A stretch of 64,000 nucleotides of DNA from Kaistia geumhonensis (GTDB taxonomy: Bacteria > Pseudomonadota > Alphaproteobacteria > Rhizobiales > Kaistiaceae): positions 1,674,001 to 1,738,000 of the forward strand of contig NZ_JAUSWJ010000001.1 of the NCBI RefSeq assembly GCF_030815145.1, read 5' to 3'. Shown here one piece after another: positions 18,392 through 28,682 of the stretch (position 1 is the first letter of the stretch; each line of letters starts with the position of its first letter). The notes under the pieces are model-generated. The model ran no database searches and was not told the origin of the DNA. It saw only the letters and a program-made list of their open reading frames with translations. A program made the translations under genes and the position numbers.

Positions 18392-18453
18392 CTGCTTGAT
18401 AAGTCTGCCTTCGCATCACTTCCGGCGCACCGACAAGGCATAAGCGCCGAAGC

Positions 18454-18484
18454 TGGAATCGCTCCAGCTTGGAATCGCTCCAAG
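18454..18484. promoter_or_regulatory. two tandem 15-base palindromes upstream of the iron transporter
   Basis: CTGGAATCGCTCCAG (18454-18468) is followed at 16-base pitch by TTGGAATCGCTCCAA (18470-18484). Each has 5-base arms around ATCGC. The second differs from the Irr-responsive ICE core TTAGAAYNRTTCTAA only by transitions at three positions. They lie about 120 bases before the ferric-binding protein gene. This could be an iron-responsive operator, but a dispersed palindrome is an alternative. Confidence 0.4.
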
Positions 18485-18604
18485 TTATTGTTTCTGCTGG
18501 TATTCTGGTTGACGCCGGCAGCGTCCGGATGGGAAAGGGCGTGGCGTTGGGGCCGTGCATGACGGTCCCTCGGCCCATTCCGCCCACCCATGACGGAGAC
18601 CCTC

Positions 18605-19624
18605 ATGACGACCCGCTTCATCGGAGCCGCGCTTCTCGGCCTCGCGCTCGCAACGCCGGCGCTCGCCGACGGCACCGTGAACATCTACACGACGCGCGAG
18701 CCCGCCCTGATCCAGCCGCTCCTCGACAGCTTCACTGCCGATACCGGCATCGCGGCGAAAGTGGTGTTCGTCAAGGAAGGCCTCGCGCAGCGCGTCGAAA
18801 CCGAGGGCGCCAACTCTCCCGCCGATCTCCTCAGCGTCGTCGACTACGGCAATCTGATCGAGCTCGTCGATCGCGGGCTGACGCAGCCGGTCGATTCGGC
18901 CGCGCTCAACGAGGCGATCCCCGCCAATCTCCGCGATCCGGCCGGCAACTGGTTCGCCCTCTCGATGCGCGCCCGCGTCATCTATGCCGCCAAGGACCGC
19001 GTCACCGACGAGACGCTGACCTATGAGGATCTCGCCGATCCGCGCTTCAAGGGCGAGGTCTGCATCCGCTCGGGCCAGCACCCCTACAACACCTCGCTCA
19101 TCGCCGCGATGATCGCCAAGGACGGCGTCGACGCGACGCGCACCTGGCTGGAAGGCGTCAAGGCCAATCTCGCCCGCAAGGCCGGCGGCGGCGACCGCGA
19201 CGTGGCGCGCGACATCCTCGCCAATCTCTGCGATGTCGGCATCGGCAATTCCTATTATGTCGGGCTGATGCGCAGCGGCGCCGGCGGCGAGGAGCAGAAG
19301 GCCTGGGGCGAGGCGATCCGCGTGATCCTGCCGACCTTCAAGGACAAGGCTGGTACGCATGTGAACATCTCGGGTGCAGCGGTCGCGAAGAACGCGCCCA
19401 ACCGCGACAACGCCGTGAAGCTGCTCGAGTACCTCGCATCGGAGAAGGCGCAGGAGATCTACGCCAAGGCGAATTTCGAATATCCGGTCCGGCCGGGCGT
19501 CGCCGCCGACCCGATCATCGCCGCGCTCGGCCCGCTGACGGTTGATCCGCTGCCGCTCACGGATATCGCCAAGCACCGCGTCGAGGCGAGCGAACTGGTC
19601 GATGCAGTCGGCTTCGACGGCTGA
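18605..19624 (+). CDS. ferric iron ABC transporter substrate-binding protein
   Basis: A 339-residue periplasmic binding protein of the FbpA/FutA/SfuA type. Signal peptide MTTRFIGAALLGLALATPALA; then the family opening VNIYTTREPALIQPLLDSF and the paired iron-ligand tyrosines Tyr217-Tyr218 (GNSYYVGLM). The start ATG 18605 is preferred because GGAG lies 7 bases before it; ATG 18590 is in frame but lacks a site. It overlaps the permease start by 23 bases, so the two are co-translated. No ATPase gene follows. Confidence 0.9.
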   Translation: MTTRFIGAALLGLALATPALADGTVNIYTTREPALIQPLLDSFTADTGIAAKVVFVKEGLAQRVETEGANSPADLLSVVDYGNLIELVDRGLTQPVDSAALNEAIPANLRDPAGNWFALSMRARVIYAAKDRVTDETLTYEDLADPRFKGEVCIRSGQHPYNTSLIAAMIAKDGVDATRTWLEGVKANLARKAGGGDRDVARDILANLCDVGIGNSYYVGLMRSGAGGEEQKAWGEAIRVILPTFKDKAGTHVNISGAAVAKNAPNRDNAVKLLEYLASEKAQEIYAKANFEYPVRPGVAADPIIAALGPLTVDPLPLTDIAKHRVEASELVDAVGFDG

Positions 19625-21287
19625 GGCCCCGCCCGCCGCATTCAATGCTGCACCCTCGCCGGTCCGGAGGCTTCTCGCCACCGACCGGCGCGGGTTTGTC
19701 TTCTGCCTCGTTGTCGCGGGGCTGGCGCTGCTTCCGGTCGCGGGGCTCGTCAGTTTCGCCATCGGCGGGGGCGGCCGGGTCTGGCCGTCGCTGATCGCCA
19801 ATGTCCTGCCGCGCGCCGCGCTGACGACGGCGACGCTGCTCATCGGCGTTGCGCTGGTCGCTGCGCTCGTCGGCATCGGCACGGCCTTTCTCGTCGCGCG
19901 CTGCCGCTTTCCGGGGCGGTCGGTCTTCGAATGGGCGCTGCTGCTGCCGCTCGCGATGCCGACCTATGTCATGGCCTATGCCTGGCTCGACGTGATCCAT
20001 CCGCTGGGACCGCTGCCCACGATACTGCGGGCCCTCCTCGGGATCGACGACCCGCGCGGCCTGCCGCTTCCGGAATTGCGCTCGGCCGGCGGCGCGATCT
20101 TCGTCATCGGCCTCGTGCTCTATCCTTATGTCTATCTCCCCGTGCGCGCGCTGCTCCTGATGCGCTCGGCGGCGCTCGGCGAGGCGGCGAGGACGCTCGG
20201 CGCCGGTCCGCTGCGCATCTTCTTCGGCGTCAGCCTGCCGACCGTCTGGCCGGCGGCGGCGCTCGGCCTCGCGCTCGTGATGCTGGAGACGCTCAACGAT
20301 ATCGGCGCCTCGGAATTCCTCGGCATCCGCACGCTGACGGTCGCCGTCTACACCACCTGGACGGTGCGCGGCTCCATCGAGGGCGCCTCGCAGATCGCCC
20401 TGGCCATGCTGGCGATCGTCGTGCTGGTCATGGCGCTCGGGCGCCTTGCCCGCCGCAATCTCCCCGCCCAGTCCGGGCGCACGCAGCGCCGCACCAGCGA
20501 GCGTCGGCTCCGCCCGCTCGGCGGCAGCCTCGCCTTCGGCGCCTGCGCGCTGCCGATCCTCCTCGGCTTCGGCGTTCCAGGCAGCTATCTCGCCGGCGCG
20601 GCTCTGTCGCGCTTCATGGAGCGCGGCATTCCGGCCGGGCTTCTTTCCGCCGCCCTCAACAGTGTCGTGCTCGCCGGCCTCACCGCCGCGATCACGGTCG
20701 CGGCCGGGCTCGCGCTGGCGATCGCCGTGCGCGGCGCGCGCAACCCGGCCGTGGCGCCGCTCGCCGGCGTCGCCGGGCTCGGCTATGCCATGCCGGGCAC
20801 GGTGCTGGCGGTCGGGCTGCTGGTGCCCGTGGCGGCGCTCGACAACCGGATTGCAGATCTCGTTCGGGCGATGACGGGCGAGGCGATCGGCCTCGTGCTG
20901 ATCGGCTCCGGCGCGGCGCTGCTGCTCGCGCTGTCGCTGCGTTTCCTCACGATCAGCGCCCGTACGCTCGACGCCGGTCTCGAGCGGATCAGCCGCTCGA
21001 TCGACGGGGCCGCGCAGAGCCTCGGCGCCAGCCGGCGGCGCATCGCCCGCGACATCCATCTGCCGCTGCTCGCCCCGCCCCTCGCCTCGGCGGCGATCCT
21101 CGTCTTCGTCGATGCGATGAAGGAACTGCCGGCGACGCTGCTGCTGCGACCGCTCGATTTCGAGACGCTGGCGACCAGCCTCTATGGCGAGGCGGCGCGC
21201 GGAACGCATGAGGACGGCGCCATGGCCGCCCTCATGATCGTGCTCGTCGGCCTCGCGCCGGTGATCGCGCTGATCCGCCGGCGTTGA
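19602..21287 (+). CDS. ferric iron ABC transporter permease (fused two-domain)
   Basis: A 561-residue inner-membrane protein with about 12 helices, an FbpB-like fusion of two MetI-type permease halves. An EAA coupling loop is visible in each half: EAARTLGAGPLRIFFGVSLP and DGAAQSLGASRRRIARDIHLP. It begins at ATG 19602 inside the end of the binding-protein gene. A linker of about 20 basic residues (RRNLPAQSGRTQRRTSERRLR) separates the halves. It needs an FbpC-type ATPase, which is not next to it; the following gene is convergent and unrelated. Confidence 0.92.
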   Translation: MQSASTAEAPPAAFNAAPSPVRRLLATDRRGFVFCLVVAGLALLPVAGLVSFAIGGGGRVWPSLIANVLPRAALTTATLLIGVALVAALVGIGTAFLVARCRFPGRSVFEWALLLPLAMPTYVMAYAWLDVIHPLGPLPTILRALLGIDDPRGLPLPELRSAGGAIFVIGLVLYPYVYLPVRALLLMRSAALGEAARTLGAGPLRIFFGVSLPTVWPAAALGLALVMLETLNDIGASEFLGIRTLTVAVYTTWTVRGSIEGASQIALAMLAIVVLVMALGRLARRNLPAQSGRTQRRTSERRLRPLGGSLAFGACALPILLGFGVPGSYLAGAALSRFMERGIPAGLLSAALNSVVLAGLTAAITVAAGLALAIAVRGARNPAVAPLAGVAGLGYAMPGTVLAVGLLVPVAALDNRIADLVRAMTGEAIGLVLIGSGAALLLALSLRFLTISARTLDAGLERISRSIDGAAQSLGASRRRIARDIHLPLLAPPLASAAILVFVDAMKELPATLLLRPLDFETLATSLYGEAARGTHEDGAMAALMIVLVGLAPVIALIRRR

Positions 21288-21323
21288 GCCCAAGAGCTCT
21301 TGCTGGCTCGCCGCGCGCAGCTC

Positions 21324-22787
21324 CTATCGGGTGAGGCGCAGATTGTTCATGTCCTCCGCGATCTGGCCAAAGGCGGCGAGCAGCGCGGTTGCGTCCTGGG
21401 CGTCGAAGTAGTTGTTGGCACTTGTCGCGCAGGCCTGCAGCATGGCCTTGGCGGTGGCTGCACCCGTAACCGTATCCGGTAGAGCGTAAGCCACGGTATA
21501 GAGTTCGATGTTCTTTGCCTTGATGTTGGCGCAGAGCTCGGCTGTGTAGGTGTTGCCCTGCGTCGAGTTGGGAGAGCCATCGCTGTTGTTGGACGCGACA
21601 TGCTTGCCGGCGGAATCGACCTTGGACGTGTTGAGGCCATCCGTCATCAGGACGATCGCCTTCGTCGGATTGAGATTTCGGCCGGTGGTGTCATAAGCCG
21701 CCGCATCCGTGATCGGCGTCGCCGCGGAGATCACATTGAAGCCCCAGGCAAGTCCAGCCGGCAGGAAGGTCTGGTCGATATCCTTCGTGGTCATCGCGTC
21801 GATGGCCGCGTTGACCGTCGAGACCGTGCTCGTCAATGGCGTGAACTGCGTCGGGCAGCGCTTGTAGTCGCCGCTCGTCGTAGAGAACACGAAACCCGGA
21901 TAGACGCGCGCCGGATTATCATCCTTCACATTGTCCGGGTATTTCGGCGAGCCGACGCAGCCGTTCCACTTGTAGTTCGTGGTTGTGGCAGTCGAACAGC
22001 TGGTGACCGGCGGGTCGAGCGTGACGGTGCGGCAGTTGGTGCTCGCCGTCGTCGAACAGGTAGCGGTGTACGGGACGCCGTCCTTGTATTTCGTGCAGGA
22101 ATAGGTCGTCGTCGTGTTGTCGCAGACCTTCTTCGTGGTCTGCGTCGTACAGGTCGGAGTCGAGGTCGAGGAATAGTCCGCGGGGACGCTGACCCAAGGC
22201 TGGGAGCGGTTGGCGAGGCCGACATTCACCGTCGAGCCATAGGGGACGACCGCGATCTTCACGTCGGCCTTGGCGTCCGCGGTGATCTTCGAAACGAGGC
22301 TTTTCGCAGCGGTCTTCAGCGCGGTGATCTTCGTGCCGCTCATCGAATCCGTCGTGTCGAGGACGAGGGCCACTTCCAGCTTGTTGACGCTGCGGATCGC
22401 CTCGCTCAGCACCGAGATCGGCATGCTCTCGACGCCGATGATGTTGGTGAGCGTCGTCGGGACATTCGCCGAGGCGGTGACGGTGACCTTGCCGTCCTTC
22501 TGCGTCAGCGAGTCGATCTTCCAGTCCTTGATCGTGCTGTCGTCGGTCAGCTTGGCCGACAGCCAGTCATTGACCAGTGTCGTCGCAGCGGCATCCGTCA
22601 TGGTGGGCTTGGAGCCGACGGCGAGCACGGCGGCGTCGAGCGTATCGGCGAGGTGCGAATGCGCCATCGCCGTGCGGCCATAGTCGATCGCGACACCCGT
22701 GGCGGCGACGACCGGGATCGCCGCCAGCCCGAAGATCACGGCGACATTGCCTCGCCGGTCCCGGCGAAAGAGTTTCAGAAGAGACAT
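21324..22787 (-). CDS. TadG/TadE-like pilus-associated vWA protein
   Basis: A 487-residue protein. Residues 10-45 (RDRRGNVAVIFGLAAIPVVAATGVAIDYGRTAMA) are the TadE/TadG-like N-terminal membrane segment of Flp pilus assembly. A von Willebrand A domain begins near residue 145 with a MIDAS-like DTTDSMSG. It is interrupted by a Thr/Ser- and Cys-rich insertion of about 80 residues (TCTTQTTKKVCDNTTTTYSC... to NYKWNGCVG), then resumes (AIVLMTDGLN, IELYTVAYAL). Probably an extracytoplasmic anchored protein. No other tad gene is nearby. ATG 22787 is used, with a GGTGGGG site; an in-frame start at 22805 is possible. Confidence 0.85.
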   Translation of the reverse strand: MSLLKLFRRDRRGNVAVIFGLAAIPVVAATGVAIDYGRTAMAHSHLADTLDAAVLAVGSKPTMTDAAATTLVNDWLSAKLTDDSTIKDWKIDSLTQKDGKVTVTASANVPTTLTNIIGVESMPISVLSEAIRSVNKLEVALVLDTTDSMSGTKITALKTAAKSLVSKITADAKADVKIAVVPYGSTVNVGLANRSQPWVSVPADYSSTSTPTCTTQTTKKVCDNTTTTYSCTKYKDGVPYTATCSTTASTNCRTVTLDPPVTSCSTATTTNYKWNGCVGSPKYPDNVKDDNPARVYPGFVFSTTSGDYKRCPTQFTPLTSTVSTVNAAIDAMTTKDIDQTFLPAGLAWGFNVISAATPITDAAAYDTTGRNLNPTKAIVLMTDGLNTSKVDSAGKHVASNNSDGSPNSTQGNTYTAELCANIKAKNIELYTVAYALPDTVTGAATAKAMLQACATSANNYFDAQDATALLAAFGQIAEDMNNLRLTR

Positions 22788-22950
22788 GGCAGCACCCCAC
22801 CGCAACGCGCGACGCAGCCATAAGCGAACCGCAACCGTAAACGAGAACTTAATCGAACTTCTACAGTTTAGTTCGCAATTAACGGGTGATTTTCTTCAAA
22901 CCCGATAATCCGATCTATCTGTTTACGATTCGTCAACCATCCCGCCGCGC

Positions 22951-24927
<1,977 letters not shown>

Positions 24928-25092
24928 CCGCCCGCGCTCTCCCGATGCTGCGGCGCGGCGGCGCCGCCATGAAAGAATGGATAGCGGCGGCGGAAATGGC
25001 TGTCACGCGGAAAGCAGCGATGCGATTGTCCCTTGCGGCAACCGGCAATTCTGCCTATCCGAAAGGCACTTCGCGGAGCCGGCAATCAAGAG

Positions 25093-26847
25093 ATGGGACG
25101 CGCATCCACCATTCTCGTCCGATGGGTCGCGCCGATCCTCGCCCTTGTCGCGGTGCTCGGCGTCGCCTTCTTGCTGTTCGCCCCCCGCCTCGTCTCGATC
25201 GAGGTGGTGCGGCGCTCGATGTCGCGCGAGATCGCCGGCTGGAGCGGGCGGAGCATGACTTTCGAAGGCACCCCCGAGGTTGCCTTCACGCCCTTCCTCA
25301 CTGTCACCTTCCCGAAGGCCCGCATCGAATCCGCGCGCGACGGCACGCTGCTCGTCGACATGGACGCGCTCCGGGCGCAGGTGCCGCTGCTGCCGCTCAT
25401 CTTCCGCGGGCGGATCGAGCCCAGCTCCTTCACCTTCCGCAAGCCGCATTTCCGCGTCAGCCGGGCCGCCGACGGCACCACCAACTGGGACTATCCGAGC
25501 GGCCTCGACGCGACCTCGCCCCTGCGCCAGTTGACCATCGTCGACGGCACGCTGGACTATGACGACGCCACCGGCCTCGGTGCCTCGCTCACGGCGATCA
25601 ACGCGACGCTGGAATTGCCGGATCTGCGCCGTGCTGCCAGCATCCAGGGTTCGGCACGCTGGCAGGACCAGCCTTTCGTCCTTTACGCGGCGCTCGATTC
25701 GCCGGGCGCGCTCATCGCCGGCGAAGCGGCGAATGCGCGGATCGTGCTCGAATCCAACGTGCTGCGCGGCACGTATGACGGCAGCGTCCGGCAGCTCGAC
25801 GGCCTCGCGGCCAACGGCCAGCTCTCTCTCTCGACATCGTCCGTCACCGAGCTCGCGCAGCTTTTTGGCCTGCCGACTGGCCGCATGCCACGGATCGGCG
25901 CGGCGTCGATCGCCTCCAGCGCCGGCTTCGCCCGCGGTGCGCTGACGCTCGGCGACGTGGCGCTCACCGTGAACGGCAACGAGGGCGTCGGCGCGCTGTC
26001 GCTGGCGCTCGGCGGCGACCGGCCGGCCGTGCAGGCGACGCTGGCCTTCGACGCGCTCGATGTCGGCAACACGATCGACGCGGTGCGCGCGATCATTGAT
26101 ACCTCGCGCCTCGCGCCCGACGCTCCGCTCGACTGGCCGAAGCTCGACAGGATCGATGCGGACGTCCGGATCTCGGCCGACCAGCTCCGGCTCGTGGGCG
26201 GGGCGACAAGCCGCGTGGCGGCCTCTCTGGCGCTGCGTGACGGCCGGCTCGACCTCGCCATCGGCGACATGCAGCTCTATGGTGGACGGCTGACGGCCAG
26301 CTTCTCATCGGAAATGCAGGGCGACGCGCCCTCTGGAAGCCTGCAGGCGCGCGTCGACGGTCTGGCGCTCAAGACGGCGCTGGGCGAACTAGCGGGCATC
26401 AATGCCATCGAAGGCAGCCTCAGCGGCACGCTCAGCCTGCAGGGACGGGGCGAAAGCTGGAACGCGCTGGTGGCCTCGCTGACCGGACGCGGCAGCGCAT
26501 CGATCGCGCGAGGCACAATCCGGGGCATCGATCTTTCGGTGCTGACGGCCGGCAATGCCGCGATCCCGACGCTGATGGGACGGCTCTTCAACGGCAGCAC
26601 CGCCTTTACCGCGGCCCGGGCCGACCTCTCGATTACCGGGCCGACCATCTCGGCGCCGGCGCTTACCGTCACCGGAGCCGGGTACAGCGCCGAGATGGCG
26701 GCCGAGGCAAGCCTCGGCGGTCCGGACATCCGCGCGCGGGGGACCGTCGAGCTCGCCGGGCGCCGCTCACCGCCGGCAAGCCTTCCCTTCGAGATCACGG
26801 GCAGCTGGAGCCATCCCGTCGTCGCACCAGCCGTCCCGACGCCGTGA
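25093..26847 (+). CDS. AsmA family protein
   Basis: A 584-residue AsmA-family protein: one N-terminal membrane helix (VRWVAPILALVAVLGVAFLLFAP), then a large periplasmic beta-rich domain with the AsmA pattern (GRSMTFEGTPEVAFTPFLTVTFPKARIES; MDALRAQVPLLPLIFRGRIEPSSFTFRKPHFRV), and the C-terminal AsmA_2 region (LQGRGESWNALVASLTGRGSASIARGTIRGIDL). AsmA-like proteins are thought to form bridge-like lipid conduits to the outer membrane. The ATG at 25093 is preferred over 25033 because the helix begins there. Confidence 0.88.
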   Translation: MGRASTILVRWVAPILALVAVLGVAFLLFAPRLVSIEVVRRSMSREIAGWSGRSMTFEGTPEVAFTPFLTVTFPKARIESARDGTLLVDMDALRAQVPLLPLIFRGRIEPSSFTFRKPHFRVSRAADGTTNWDYPSGLDATSPLRQLTIVDGTLDYDDATGLGASLTAINATLELPDLRRAASIQGSARWQDQPFVLYAALDSPGALIAGEAANARIVLESNVLRGTYDGSVRQLDGLAANGQLSLSTSSVTELAQLFGLPTGRMPRIGAASIASSAGFARGALTLGDVALTVNGNEGVGALSLALGGDRPAVQATLAFDALDVGNTIDAVRAIIDTSRLAPDAPLDWPKLDRIDADVRISADQLRLVGGATSRVAASLALRDGRLDLAIGDMQLYGGRLTASFSSEMQGDAPSGSLQARVDGLALKTALGELAGINAIEGSLSGTLSLQGRGESWNALVASLTGRGSASIARGTIRGIDLSVLTAGNAAIPTLMGRLFNGSTAFTAARADLSITGPTISAPALTVTGAGYSAEMAAEASLGGPDIRARGTVELAGRRSPPASLPFEITGSWSHPVVAPAVPTP

Positions 26848-26943
26848 AGAAAAAAACGCACCGGTCGCGTAGGGAGCACGGCGGCCGTTCGTGAAGGGGG
26901 TGAAGGACGCCGTCGGCGACCTCGGTTCCAGGAGTTCCACCCC

Positions 26944-27507
26944 ATGAAGACCCTGCTTCTCGCCACCACCCTTGCCCTTGCTCCGGTGCTGGCGCTTCCT
27001 GCCGCCGCCGCGACCGATCCGGCACCCGCCGCCACGGCTTCGCCGCGCGCGCAGATGATGTTCTGGTATCTCGATCGCAACGGCGACGGCGTGATCGACG
27101 CGGCCGAGATCACCGCCTATCGCACCGCGCGGTTCGCCTCGCTCGACGCCAATGGCGACGGCAAGCTGACGCGCGACGAGGCGCTGGCGGGAATGAAGGG
27201 CGCCGGCCACGGCGGCAAGCATCGCCATGGCGGCAAGGCCATGGAAGCCAGGGGCGAGGCCGGCAAGGGCGGCGAGGCCGGAAAGGCGGAGCGCGAGCAG
27301 CGCCGCGCCGAGCGCCGGGAGCAGCGGCAGGAGCGCGCGCTCGAGCGTCTCGGCTTCACGGACGGCGTCACCGAGATCACCGTGGTCGAGTTCCTGAAGC
27401 AACCCATGCCGATGATCGGCCGCGCCGATGCGGACAAGAACGGCAGCATCACGAAGGACGAGTTCTTCGCGGCGGCCCGCAAGCGGGGCGCTTCCGTCCC
27501 GAACTGA
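26944..27507 (+). CDS. periplasmic EF-hand calcium-binding protein
   Basis: A 187-residue protein with a signal peptide (MKTLLLATTLALAPVLALPAAAA) and three canonical 12-residue EF-hand loops: Asp44-Glu55 (DRNGDGVIDAAE), Asp68-Glu79 (DANGDGKLTRDE) and Asp162-Glu173 (DADKNGSITKDE). A His/Gly/Lys stretch (GHGGKHRHGGK) and a charged coiled-coil (~105-135) separate the second from the third. It could bind Ca2+ or transition metals in the periplasm. It lies upstream of an ECF sigma factor operon on the same strand. The site GGAG is 7-10 bases before ATG. Confidence 0.9.
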   Translation: MKTLLLATTLALAPVLALPAAAATDPAPAATASPRAQMMFWYLDRNGDGVIDAAEITAYRTARFASLDANGDGKLTRDEALAGMKGAGHGGKHRHGGKAMEARGEAGKGGEAGKAEREQRRAERREQRQERALERLGFTDGVTEITVVEFLKQPMPMIGRADADKNGSITKDEFFAAARKRGASVPN

Positions 27508-27548
27508 TCGGACGCGGCGATGACCGGGCAGGCCGCCTCTCGCCCTCA

Positions 27549-27620
27549 GCGGCGACCTGCCCCTCGCCCCGGGCGGCAGACTGCCCTTCGCCTTGGGCGG
27601 CAACCTGCCCTATCCTGCCT
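27549..27620. repeat. three 24-base tandem direct repeats
   Basis: Three adjoining imperfect copies (27549-27572, 27573-27596, 27597-27620) share the pattern GCGGC-A/G-AC-TGCCC-TCGCC. They lie 32 bases before the sigma factor start. The unit is a multiple of three, so it would read as an eight-residue repeat if translated, but no start or homology supports that. Confidence 0.75.
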
Positions 27621-27651
27621 GCCGGGTCGCGCGGAGGGCGGCGCACGGCCG

Positions 27652-28257
27652 ATGACGGACAAGACCAGCGATCAGGCAGACGACATCGAGCGCGCGCTCG
27701 TCGCCCGGCTGAAGGCCGGGGACGGGCGGGCGATCGACATGCTGATGCAGCGGCATGCGACGCGGCTCAGAATGCTGGCGCGCCGCATGCTGGGCCGTAA
27801 CGACGAGGGCGACGATCTGGTGCAGGATGCGTTCATCGCGCTGTGGCGTCAGGCGGATCGCCTCGATCCCGAGCGCGGCGCGATCGGCGCCTGGCTGACC
27901 CGCGTCGTCGTCAACCGGGCCATCGACCGGGCGCGGCGCGCACGCTTTTTGCGTTTTATCGGCCTCGACAGCGCCCCGGACACGGCCGACGACCTGCCCG
28001 ATCCGGAGCAGACGGCGAGTGCCCGGTCTGAGATCGCCGCGGTCAGGGCCGATCTCGAGGCTCTTCCGCCACGCCAGCGGGCGGCTATCCTGCTCGCCGC
28101 CGACGACGAGGCGAGCACGGCGTCAATCGCCGAGGCGCTCGGCCTCTCGGTCGGAGCGGCGGAGCAGCTTCTGGTGCGGGCGCGGCGCGCGCTCCGCCTT
28201 GCGGCGATGAAGCGGGCCGGGGCAGTCGAGGCAAAGGGAAAGGCGGAGCCATCATGA
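27652..28257 (+). CDS. ECF-type RNA polymerase sigma factor
   Basis: A 201-residue sigma-70 family factor of group 4. Region 2 is at residues ~18-85 (MLMQRHATRLRMLARRMLGRNDEGDDLVQDAFIALWRQADRLDP), with the -10 recognition helix around WLTRVVVNRAIDRARRARF. Region 4 is at ~130-185 (LEALPPRQRAAILLAADDEASTASIAEALGLSVGAAEQLLVRARRALR). It overlaps the next gene by 4 bases and is therefore coupled to it, the standard sigma/anti-sigma layout. ATG 27652 is chosen because sigma homology starts just after it. Confidence 0.92.
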   Translation: MTDKTSDQADDIERALVARLKAGDGRAIDMLMQRHATRLRMLARRMLGRNDEGDDLVQDAFIALWRQADRLDPERGAIGAWLTRVVVNRAIDRARRARFLRFIGLDSAPDTADDLPDPEQTASARSEIAAVRADLEALPPRQRAAILLAADDEASTASIAEALGLSVGAAEQLLVRARRALRLAAMKRAGAVEAKGKAEPS

Positions 28258-28682
28258 CCAGCGACGAGACGGGACCCATGCGGCTCGTGGATTTCGCCGC
28301 GGCGCTCGACCGCCGTGGAGCGACGATCGGGCGCTGGCCGGCCGCCGAAAGGGTCGCGGCCGAGCGGCTGATCGCGGAAAGCGCCGAGGCGCGCGCCCTG
28401 CTCGAGGCTGCAGCCTCGGTCGACCGGGCCGTTGCCGGCCTGATGCAGCCGGGCGGTCCTCTGCCGCCGCTCGCCGGCCGCGCGGGGTCCACCCCCAAGG
28501 CACGGGCCGGCGTCGTGATGCCGTCCTGGCCGCGCCTCGCGGCTTTCGGCGGCGCCGCGCTCGCCGCTTCGCTGGTACTCGGCTTCGCGCTCGGCATTGC
28601 GCTGCCGCCGCCTGATGACGACGACGGCACGGATACGGTCTACATGGCCGTCAACGATACCGATCTCGGAGGCCTGATGTGA
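28254..28682 (+). CDS. probable anti-sigma factor (single-pass membrane protein)
   Basis: A 142-residue protein overlapping the sigma gene by ATGA. The N-terminal ~70 residues are helical and charged (DFAAALDRRGATIGRWPAAERVAAERLIAESAEARALLEAAASVDRAVAGL), suited to bind sigma in the cytoplasm. One membrane helix follows (WPRLAAFGGAALAASLVLGFALGIALPPP), then a short acidic periplasmic tail (DDDDGTDTVYM). No zinc-binding HxxxCxxC motif is seen, so it is not a ZAS-type anti-sigma factor. The role is inferred from position, topology and size. Confidence 0.75.
   Translation: MTSDETGPMRLVDFAAALDRRGATIGRWPAAERVAAERLIAESAEARALLEAAASVDRAVAGLMQPGGPLPPLAGRAGSTPKARAGVVMPSWPRLAAFGGAALAASLVLGFALGIALPPPDDDDGTDTVYMAVNDTDLGGLM

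Noticed and set aside
19557-21293. A ~578-residue minus-strand frame opposite the iron permease
   Set aside because: Composition is dominated by Arg, Asp, Glu, Gln and Gly and mirrors codon bias of the permease on the other strand; no fold or motif is seen.
27549-27620. CRISPR array
   Set aside because: The 24-base copies adjoin with no spacers between them and no cas genes are near; it is a simple tandem repeat.
27520-27651. N-terminal extension of the sigma factor encoded by the 24-base repeats (octapeptide repeat)
   Set aside because: Sigma homology begins right after ATG 27652, ECF factors do not carry such Arg/Pro repeats, and no ribosome site supports 27520. Kept as a DNA repeat.
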